DNA of 64,000 nt from a virus, in IMG/VR virus record IMGVR_UViG_3300044638_001843, positions 1 through 64,000 of that record; one strand, given 5' to 3'. Numbering within the stretch: position 1 is the stretch's first letter; every line of letters starts with the position of its first letter. The position numbers were made by a program, and so were the translations under genes. Shown here one piece after another: positions 51,046-63,000 of the stretch. The notes below the pieces were generated by a model. The model was not told the DNA's origin. It did no database searches and saw only the letters and a program-made list of their open reading frames with translations.

Positions 51046-54000
51046 ATGGGCAAATGCAGCGAAGAGGTTTTAAACAAGATACGAGAAGAACTAAAGTCAA
51101 GTGGTGCAGAACCTGAAACAATTAATACTGTTGTTTCTTTATTTGAAAAGTCTGTTGAAACCGATGCATCTGCCGACTTGGTATCAAAAACCCTCACTAA
51201 TTCTTTATTTACAACTTCAGATATTGAGAAGCTTAATAAACTAATTTCAAAGTTTAGAAGAGCTAAGGGTGATATAACTAAAGTTACTAATGACGATCTG
51301 TCTGAATTTACTTTCTTATGGTCTAAGTGGCAAGCTTACATGGAAGGTAAAGTACTTATTGCCGAGGGATTCAAAACAAAGGAAACTCTAGAACTAAAGA
51401 AAAAACTAAGAAAGCTAGAAAGTAAGTTCCTTAGTGAAGGTAAAATTAAAGAAGCAAGAACACTTAATAGATTAATTAGAAAAATAGAAGCAACCGAAAA
51501 GCAGAATAGAAATGCTGGTAGATTTATTAGGAACATAGAGTTTGAAGGTAGACTAGAAAAAACTAAAGCTTTACTTAATGCTGTTAATGCGTCTTATGAA
51601 TTTGAGGCTTCAAACAATGAGACAATTAAAAAACTAAACAATACTAGATTTGCTTTAGTTGGTGAGCTTCAAAGAGAAACAGACCCAGAAAAGAAAAAAG
51701 AAATTCAAAAAAAGATTGATGAGAATGTCAAAGAAACTACCACAAAAACAAATGAAATCTTATTAAGTAAGGCATTTAGAAAGCAACAGAAAGCAGACTC
51801 AACTGGTCAAATATCTCTATATGAAGCAGTTAAAGAACTTAGTTCTGAGATTGATAAGAACTCATCTACATACCGCCTTGCTCTAAATGAACTGATTGAT
51901 TCTCGTAATACCCTAGAACATGATAAGCAATTGTTTGAATTAGCCAAACAGGGTATTCAGGTGCTTAATACAAGTAAGGCTTTGTTGGATGCTATTAGAA
52001 AAGAAAAGGGCGGCAAAGTTACTGTAGCAGAACTAAAAGCAGTAATCGGAGATTTGGGTGTTTCCATTGATCAATTAATTATTGATACCCACAATAAAGT
52101 TAATCCAAAAGAAAAAGCAAAGTCTTTAAAGGGAAGTACTGAACTAGATAACAATACACTATCTTCTATCTTTAATACATTAGCTAATCTAGCAATAGAT
52201 CAGGCTTTTTCAAATGGCATTGCTTTAGGTTTTGAGTTTTCACCAGAAGATCAAATGTTAGCAGATAATCTAAAAGCAGCTAGTAATAACATGGATATTG
52301 AAAACGAAGACCAGGTAAATAACGATACTGTTATGCCAAAGGCTAGAACAGCCAGCAAAGCTAAGGAAGAAACCCTTAGTACTAGAGAACAAAAAATTAA
52401 AGAGTTTAAAGAAGGCACTGACTTTAAGAAGCTTTATGTAATGTTAAAGCAAGCCTTAGAGCGTGTAGAAACACTGAGAAAACTACCACAGTTCTCAGAG
52501 CATATATCAAGAGATATGGTTTTAGCAGCCCTAGGACCACAGTTACACCTACTAAATCCAGACATTTATTTTAGTAGTGCTGTTGTAACTGCAACATCTG
52601 TAGCACGACTAACAGCTCCGGCTCTATCTAGCTTGCCTGTACCGCCAGCATTAGAAAAAGCTTTTGCTAATTTAGGTATGGATCCAAGAGCAATTAAGGG
52701 TTTACCTGAAGTAGCAAACCCAGATGAATACGCAAGAAACTGGGATAGAGTTATTTCATTTGATATTGAAACAAAGGGTGATGAGATCTTTATGATTTCT
52801 ATTAGACACTCAGCAACAGAAGAAAGACTTGATCCTTCTATTGAACAGCTTGTTTCAAATCCAGCCAAAGGTTCTATTGGTAACTTTACTGCTTATTCAA
52901 AAGAAGATCTACTGCGATTCTTACGATCTTTAGAATTAATGCAAAATATGGGATGGAAGGTTGCTGGATTTAATAATGTTGGATTTGATTTAGCTTCTAT
53001 AGCTAAATCTATTGGTACAGAAGAAGCATCAAATCTAGCCGCTCGGGTTGCTTTAAGATCATATGATATGTACGCTTGGATTAAGATGCAATATGGAGCT
53101 ACTGTTAATTTAGACAACCTTGCAACAGCAACACTTGGTCGAGGAAAGATTAAAGGCGTAACTGGCACAAGTGTAGTAGATCTTTTACTTGCAGCAAAAA
53201 CAGAAGAAGAAACTTCAAAGGCACTAGAGTATTCTAGAAACGACTCTGATTTAGTATTTGAGATTATTGAAAACCTAAGATCAAACCCATCACGAAACCT
53301 TACTGTTAATGTAAACAATGTAGATAAGAGTACTGTAAATTTAAGTTTAAGTAATCCACTTCAAACATGGCAACTAGCTATTTTTCACAGTAATACAAAT
53401 AGTAACTTTAATGGATTCTTTTTAGAATACAATGCAGCAGGAGTACAACCAGCAATAAATAACTTTGTTGGTGAATCTAGTAATGCTGAAAGAACATCTA
53501 GACTGCTATTTAATACAGAAGCAGTTAGAGATCAGTTGCTATTGCATATGTCTTTATCTTTAAGAGCAGATCCAGATACAGCTGTAGTTGGAGAAACTTT
53601 AATTAAAGAAGCCGAAAGACTTACTAAAAAAGAACAAGAAGTTCTTGTTACTCAGATGAAGTTAATGAGAACACATAGGCAAGCTGGTATTGAAGCAAAG
53701 AAAGCTTTACTTGGTTCTGATGGAGAACCAAAGTTTATTCTTTCAATCATTGAAGGTGAACCAAAATATATTGAAGCAACTACCAGTACAACAGCTGAGT
53801 CTCAGTATGAAGCAGCAGTAATTGAAGCATTTAATCAGTTTTACTTAGATATGGCAGGGGATAGAGTACCAGCCGATCAGATAGTTTCTCGGATGAATGA
53901 AAAGATTGTTGAGTATGGATTTAGAGAAAAGACTGGATCAGAAACCCAAGCAGACTACATTAAAGCTTTTATTAACGAAGTAATCTTGCCATCAGTTAAA

Positions 54001-57000
54001 GCAAAAGCTATAACAGACTTTGGTAATGGTAATACTGATTATGCTCCTGCTTGGAATGTTGGATATGCTATAGCTCAGATTGCAATGGGTAGACGAGATG
54101 GTATTATGGATTCTAGATTTATTGAAGAGCAAGCATTTGTTACTCCACTATCTACAATGAATGACCTGGAAAACAATGCAAAGAATCTATCTGAGTCTAT
54201 AAAAGTTAGACAACCACATAGAAAAAATGTATCTATGTTTGCCCCAATATCCCTTAAGCAATATGAAGAAGTATACAATGACTGGGCTTTACGGCAAAGA
54301 ATAAACCATATTCTAAACGGTGATAGATACAAAGGATTGTCAGAAGAAGAACTACGAAAGAAACTAGCCGACATTCGTGGGGCTGAGTATATGCGTAGAG
54401 TTTCTGTATTAGCTAAGTCAACAACAATAATTCCCGATATTACCCCCACGGTAAATAACAGACAGTTATTTAATGAGCTTCCAACAATTGAAGATACACT
54501 AGATAGAACTCTAGAAACCTTACTAGACTTACCAGCAATTGGTGTTGCTGTAGTACATGACTCTGTATTTTTAAGAACAAAAGTAGTTGTAGATAATGAT
54601 GGTAAGAGTTTAAAATTCTCCAGACTAGAAGCATCACCTGGTGCTTGGTCTGCACGATCAATTATCAACGGTCAGCTTGTAGCCCAGTTAGGTTGGTATC
54701 AAACATATGGTATTACTGATGGTGCTATTAAAACATCGCTTGAAGAAACAGCTAAGGGTATTCAAGCTGGTAAACTGCAATTAAAGAATATAGATTATTT
54801 TGACTTTGACTTTAATGGTGTTCACCACATGTTAATGTTAATGTTGGCTTATAATATTCCAAACGACGTAGGTACTAGAGGTGTAGCAAACCTTATAAAA
54901 AATCTAAATCTTTCTGAATGGTGGTCAACTGTAGATGCCAACAAGGATGACTTTTATACTCAAGTATCTCTTCAAGTCCAGAAGAATATTGCAGAGCAGT
55001 ATGTTAAACTATCTGAAAGAAAACAAACAGCACCGCTAACTAAAGATGAACAAGCTAAGTTTGATTCATTAGAAAAGTGGAATGCTATTTTAAACAGCAT
55101 GGACGAAACAGGATCCAAGAGAACTTTTAGAGATTTCTTTAAGGCTGCTGTATTACCTCGTTTGTATCAGGGCGGTATTCCTAGTATTTCACAAGCTCTA
55201 TTTGAAAAAACTCAAGATCCAGAGTTTAAAGAAACATTCCCATCTATTGTTATTAACAATGCTGATATTGGTTTTTTGTTAAAGGATGCTGAGTTTAGCG
55301 GCGTTATTGGATTAATTAAGTTAATAGACGAAACAATAAATATTTCTGTCGATGGTAGAACTAAACTAAAACAACAACTAGATGAGTGGAACCAAAAACT
55401 TTTCTACAAAGATGGTGTACAAAGACATCATGCAGTTCTTAAGGAAATGGGAAAGTCAACCGATTTTGGTCGCGGTATCATTGATGATACAACACTAACT
55501 AATCTTATCAATCTTCGTATTGATGCGGCTGCAAGAATGTTGGTAAAACCTAGTGATATTATGCAGTTTGGATCTTTAGAGTCAGCTATTAATAATAAGA
55601 AACAACGTCTAGCTAAACTGTGGGCTGACCGAATTAACGCGGGTCGAGAGTATGTAAGAACTAAGGGTGGTACTCTTACAACCCGTGGAGAATATATTAA
55701 GCTAGCTGAGATTATGGGTAGAGATCCCCAAGCTTGGAAAGACTTACCGTTACTGGCTGCTATAAACACTGCTAATAGAACACCACTTAAGATTAGAGAA
55801 GAAGCTATTAGAGAAGCCACAGAAGAGTTTGGTGTTAATGTAAATGACTATCTTGGTAATTCTGGTAACTATCTTTTCTTCCAGAGTTTAGCCAGAGACT
55901 TGGCTGGTGGTCGTATGTACACAACACCATCCGGTATTTCATACCAGGGTCCTTCTTATTCTCAAGTCGCTACTCCAGCTCCTTTTGATCCAGCCGATGT
56001 AGACACTACAGCTTTATGGGAAATTGACGAGTTTTCTTTTGCTAGACTAGCAAGAGAAAATCCAGAAGAAGCCCGTAGATACATTACTCAATTAGTCCTA
56101 CAGCAATATGAATTACGGTTGGCTACTGAGTATATGGCTAATGACTATAACGATAAAACTCTAGAGACACCCGAAAGATTCCTAGAAGATTGGTCGCGCA
56201 TTAGTAAAAAGGAAAGAGAATTCTATGCCAGACGGCGTAGTATAGAAACCCTAAGAACAGCTCAGGCAGAGGCTCAGATTGAATCCGTTGTTACACCCGG
56301 TGGTGCAAGACCTAACGCCAAGAACTGGATTAAAGAAGCTCGTAAGCGCGGCTTGCTATTAGAGCAGGGATTAAGATATCTTGCTTCTCCATCCCGAGTT
56401 ATTGGGGATACCAGTAAAGCATTTGAAGAGTCTAATCAAAAAATGGGTATATTTGCATTTAGACCCAAGACTGCCGATATTGATATTACAGATCTACCTA
56501 TTTACGCTTTAGCAGAATTAGCTATTGAACGCCGTATTGATAAAGAAAATGAAAACTGGGTAAGAGCAAGTAAGAAGAATAAAGCACCAAGTTCTGTAAC
56601 AGATATTATTCCAGAACAGGCTATAGGGTACACTCATACAGTAAACCCAGAATCTTTACCATATGTTCCAAGAGAACTTATGTCACTGGGTTTACTTACT
56701 AATCTAACAGATGTATCAACTAAACTTGCCGTTGAGCAAGCTAGAATTCAAAGCAGACTTTATAGGTTTGCAAAGCAAAATGGATTAATGCATCTCTTAC
56801 CGCGCGGTAGAGAAAACTGGGCTGCTGTTCATTTCATTAGAATGGCTCATGTCCGAGGTGGTTACCCACTACTAAGAAAACTTGGTAAGGTTTATAATGC
56901 AGATGAAAATACTTTAGTATCTGAATATAACTTAGGTGTATCAAAGTTCTTAACATCCATGTTTGATATTATTGAGTATCAACACAATACAATGGATAAG

Positions 57001-60000
57001 GATGTAACACAGTTAGACTTTAATTACTTTGGTGGGTTTAATCCAAAGATGTTTAAGGGTATGCGTGGAAGTCCAACATACTACAATCTTCTTACAATGT
57101 TGTCTGATGCATCAGAACAACTAGGAAGTCTTAAGTATGGTCTTACTGTTTCATCAAGAACTAGAGTAGCAGGACCCGACTCGCAACCTATTGACGAAAA
57201 CACAAGAACACTACCGGTAACCGTACAAGCTATGGATGCTGTTAACCTTGTGTTTATTCTTTACAACTTAACAAAAGTAAAACAAGTAGCTACTGAATTA
57301 GTTAAAGCTAGAAATATTGCTGGTGTTGAATTTGATCCTGCTGGACAAGTAATACCTGAATCAATCCCAGCAAACGCAGCAGTTACATTGCTACCAGAAA
57401 TTCTAAGTAGACCAGAGTTTACAGAAGCTGACATAAGATCCGTAGGGCTATATGTACTTTATAATGAGTATCAAAATACTGCTGAGCTTGTTGTTGATAA
57501 ACCCACGGCTAATACAATGGATATTCAAACAGCCATTGGTCCAGTCCCACAAGTAAATGTTAATGATAGTAAAACAAAGTATGCGTTCACACCAGAAATG
57601 TTAAACTCATTGTTACTTGCTTTAAGAAACTCTGTTGTACTAAACCAGGCTGAACTTGCTTATGCTACTAATAAATCAATTGGTGAAAAGAAGTCAAACC
57701 TAGAGCGTGGCAATCTACAAAGAACATTAGAATATTACAATGGGGCTAGAGAACTAAAAGCCGATGAAGCTACAGTTTTCTCGGCTCTCCATGCTGGACT
57801 ATCTCCACTGTATACTTTAGATGGTGGTATGTATGATGCCCGATATAATGTTCAGTATGAAATTTTAGATTCTATTAGATACTTAGCCAAAGAAAACTTT
57901 AATTTAATTTCTACTAAGTATTTAGATAGTCGATCTACACCGTTTACTGTAAAAGCATATGAACTAGCTTTGCTTATGCCACTTCAAAGAGCTATAGCAA
58001 TTGCTGAAAATAACAATCTTAAGTCTGCTTTAAATACTATTAACAGTACTTTAAATAATAATCCACAAGAGATTAGACAGCTATTACCAATTATTTCTTT
58101 GGCTATATCAAAGCCAACAATGGAACTAAATGCTATTAAAGCTCTTGTTGATTATACATTCAGTAGAGAAGGTATTTCAAAAGCCAAAGTTGATGCCCTA
58201 ACTAGTGATATTCAGATTCTTTTAAATGTAGTTAGAAGCATTACAGATCCACAGTCTAATGAGTTCTATACACCAGTTAGAGCTTTCTTACAGCGGCTAG
58301 ATGTACCAACTGATAAACTAAATGAACTAGATGCTACTGTTCAGTTTATTGCTTATCAGGAAGAAAGAGGTAAGAAACTAAACGCAGAACAACAGAATAA
58401 AGTTAGACTAGCCGTTTCTCACTCTATTAAAAACTTACAAGAAGATTCTCAATTAAGTCTTTCATTCTATGGAACTGGACCAAAAGAATCAGCTAATAAG
58501 TTTGGGAATGAAACAATATTCTTGTCTACATTTGTAAATTCAGGTGAACAACTAAATAATCAAATTAAGTCTTTAGGATTGGATGCACTAACAGAACAGA
58601 TGTATAGAGCTATGATTGGATTTATTTTACATAAGCATCCAGAACTTGAAGGTCACTTGACTATTAGCATAGATGATGTTGAAGGAAATAGATTAGCTAA
58701 AATCCGTAAGGTTAATGATGTATTTAATATTGTCTTTGCTAAGTCTCCAAACACAATTAAAGCAGCAGTTGCTGGTAAAACAACTGAACAAGCTATTGAA
58801 GTAATAGCACATGAGCTATCCCATATTGCTTTAAACTATTCTAAGATTAGAGATAGAATTGGTTATGAAGAAGCAATTGAAAGCTTAATGACAGACACCG
58901 GGCAAGAAGCAATAGAAAAAATGGTTACTAATGCTTTTGCTGGTGGGGTGCTAACTAGAAATGAAATCACTAAACTAGTTTCTTACTATCAACAAAACTT
59001 GGAAGAAGCTTTGGTTATGTGGGGAAGCCAAATGCTTATTACAAGAGCAATGGGTAAAGATCGTGTTGAGCTAAAGGCTATAGAGGAAGAAAACAATATA
59101 GCTAGTAAGGTTAATTCTTGGTGGAAGAGAACCTTTAAATCTATTGAATACTTTGTAAATAATCTAGTTACATTCTTAGATGAAATGACTGGTAGTAGAT
59201 TTGTTGGTGTATCAGACAAAGTAAACAGAGTCTTTAATGGATTCTTTGATGCTACTTCAGATCTTAGAATGGAAGACAAAGCCGTATACGATGATGTACT
59301 TGAAGAAAGTTTTATTATCTCAAATGCGGATGTATATTATAATCCTGGTTCAACATCTACTGAACGTACTGCTTATCTTGAAGAGCAAGAAAGAAATCAG
59401 AATCAGTACAGAAGATTAACCCAAGAGCTTAGTACACTGGATCCAAACTCAGCAGAATATGCAAGAGTTAAAAGAGAACTAGACTCTATTAGAGATAAGT
59501 GGCAAAATAATGTAGACCACTTAGGTATCTCTGATGAACTATACTATGATACATTAACTAGACTACGCAACAGAAATGATGTTGTAGGTCGTGAATTTGA
59601 TTATGCAGAAACAACAGAAGAAGAGATTGTACTAGCAGATCACATTATTAGAAAGCTGTCAGAGGTTCGTGGCAAGCGTGTCGATAGCCCAGGTACAGCT
59701 GCGTATCTAGCTAGACAAATGATGAATCTATTCTCAGGCACTGTGTCTATGCAAGACGATGGACATGCAAGAAATAGATTAATCCAAACACTACAGAAGA
59801 TTTCTACTTCTGTTTATCTTGTAACTGGTAATCAATCTGGCCAAACCTATAACTCTGCTTTTGGTATTATTGTATCACTAGCGCACTTAATTGATGCCGA
59901 AGCACAAACAGTAGATTCATACTTTGAAGGTAACGGCGGATTAGATGGTATTAAACAAAACCAATACCAAGTAAATCTATTGGTTAATCAAGTATCTTCT

Positions 60001-63000
60001 GTTTATAACCAAATTGTTTCAGAGTTTTCTTCAGCAATCCCAGTACCAGGCGCAACTAATAGATCTGGAGATATTATCCTAGAGTCATTTAGTTACCTAG
60101 CCAGTGGTAAGATTGATCCTTCATTTAATGAAAAGGAACAAGCTGCTATCCGTAGACTTGGAGATACATATCGTAAGTCTTCAGAACTATTACATGGAAT
60201 AATTACAGATGCTAATCTAAAAGATAGATCAAGACCATTCCATGATAGCTACCTTGCATTCAAGTTAGATATTGATCAGTTTAGAGAAGAAAAGAATAAA
60301 GCTGGTTATCAAACAAGAAGAACGCAGTTTATTCAATCTGTATCTTCTTTAATCAAAGCAAAACAACTTTCACAGTTACAAGATCTTGATAGAGTACATC
60401 CGGTTACATTTATGTTGACTTCCGGGTTACCAACACTTAAGACATCTAACTCATCAGACATGTCTTCAGAACAAGAGTTTATTAGCTTTATTGAAAGAAA
60501 CGCAAGTGGATCTACAAATCCAAATTCAGTAGAGGCTATTATATTTAACTCTATTCTTTCTTATGCTGCTCAGGTTAAAGAAGGATCTGTTGATTTAGCA
60601 ACTAAAAAGGATCTCATTAGATCAGGTGCAACTGTTGGAAACTCGGTTGCATTGAAAGATTTAAAGAAAGGCTACAAGGCTTTACTAGAAGCAAGCACTA
60701 GTAGAACAGCTACTGTAACTGGATTGCTTACAGCACATACATCAGGTATTACCCCAGAACAAGTAAAGATAATCCAGAATGCAATAAAGAATACCATTAC
60801 TTCTGATATTGGCAATCCACCCAATATGAAAGCAAAGCTTCAAGCTATGCGTTCTGAGAGATTCCCAATTAAGATCAAAGAAGAAAGAAATATCTTTAGT
60901 GCATCTACAAATACAATTCCAGAACTACTGGCAATAGACTTCTTAAATACTATTGGTTCTTCTGCTGCTATTACTTATAAGGATGACATCAACCTAACAA
61001 TAGATGATATCTTTGGTGATAACTTTACTGAAGTACTTGGCGTAGAGGAAATGAGATCTATTCGTAGTGGCTTCTCCAGAGACATAAGATCTATTATTAA
61101 ATCAATTGGATCTGGTTTAGGTCAGCAAGCTGTATCAAGTTCATTGATTTACAAGATGACTGGGGTACAAGGGTATGATGTTCTTAAACTAATTAGGACT
61201 CTAAAGGCATATGTCGATGGAGCCAATAGACCAACTGGATCTCATATATCACAGGGTCAGTTTGAAAGAACCGAACAAGGTGTAAGAGCTAAACCCCTAT
61301 CACAAGCAGAAGTCAAGTTACTTAGTGATGCCTTAACAGTATTGGAGCACAAGTATCAGTATATGTGGAACATGCGTTCTGCTGTATCTGGTGATGCCAT
61401 TGGTAAGAATGCAATTAAGTTTACAACACAAGCTGCCCACCTAATTTGGGGTGGTAACCAGATTGCCGCTGGTATTCTTGTAGACTCTTCAGCAGCAGCC
61501 GTTGGTGCTATGATGCTAGGCGGTGCTGGTGGTGTACTTGGTTTCTATGGCAGATACATTGGAGATGTCCTTAGATTAAGCTTTGGTGCATTTAGTGATG
61601 GATGGAAACAAACCCAGGTTCGTGGTGACTTTGCCGACTTTGCAGAAATACTTTGGGATACTAATAGTAACTTTGTTGAGTCATGGGAAAAGTTATATGG
61701 TGAAGTAGACTTTACTAGAAAAACCGGAAGACTGGCTAGTAGATTCTTAAGCTTTAACCAAGCACTAAATATGTCAACATCTATCTCTGCAAGAACAGCT
61801 TTGGCTAAAACTGCATTAGTACAACTCAATAGACAACTAAATACTAACAACCTAGAAGAAGTAAGACGTATGCTTATTGATGGTGAATTGGAATCTGGTA
61901 ACTATAGAGGATATGTAACTCTGATGAAAAAGCTAAAGAACAACGGCTTTAGAAAACTATCTTCACCTGAAACAATTCTACGAATGAAAGCTGCTGGTAT
62001 GTTTGAGGTTGGGGTTATCGAAAGCCTTAAGTTCTTAAAGCAATCAGGACCAATTAGTATTTCTCAGTATATGGACAAAATCCTAGATCTTGATAAAGAT
62101 TTTAGCGTTAATGTAGATGGTGTTACCGTAAATAAACAAATGCTAATACAAGCTGTAGGAGCTATTGAAAAGTTCCAAGACTTGGCAGTTAAACAATCAT
62201 TAATATCTTCTTCAGCTTTTGATGGTATAACAGATGATTCTCCACTAAGCAAGTTCTTAAGCTTGTATAGATCATATTCAATTCTATTTGCTGGTCAGAT
62301 GTTACTACGCAACAGTGCCAGAATGTCTACATCAAAGATGGCTGGACTCATGTTGGTATATACCATTACCGATATTATGTATCAGACTATGCTTGCAGCA
62401 GCCAGCGGGTTCCTTGCTGGGGATGAGATTGAAAGATTACTAAGGGGTGAACCATCTGAAAAGGTAATTAAACTTATTGCTAAAGCAGCAGTAAGAAACC
62501 CCATGTTTACTTTACAGGGCAACTTCTTGTTGGATACTACCTTGTTCTTGGCAGATACAGTTGCTGGTAACAAGGGATTAGAACCAGAGATTGCACCGCT
62601 AGGTGTTACTGCTATGGTACGATTACTAAAGAACCTAGCAACCAATACCAATACCTTTATCAATGCACAGTCAGATGAAGAAAGAATTAAGTCAGCTTAC
62701 AATGGTGGATTATATTTACTACCAATACTAAATCAAGCTTGGTTTAAAACTTTAATTAATCAGGGCTTAGCTACAGAAGCAAAGAAACAAACAATGGGTT
62801 CCTTTGATTCTGGAAGACGCAATAGTGAAGGTAGACCCATGAATACAGCATTTGCTACAGCTTATGCTGAATACGAAAACATGCAACTACCTACGCCAAA
62901 CAATATAGCACAGGCTATACTTAAGTCATTGTATCAAACTGAAATGAATAACAAACTTCAGCAATACATGCATCAGTTTAAAAAGAAACAAATGCCAAAC

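Noticed and set aside
56100-56250. AND at residues 1698-1700 of the giant protein as a motif C candidate
   Set aside because: The distance after TTPSG fits, but the segment looks helical and lacks the His; VVHDS at 1171 is a better match although it lies before motif A.
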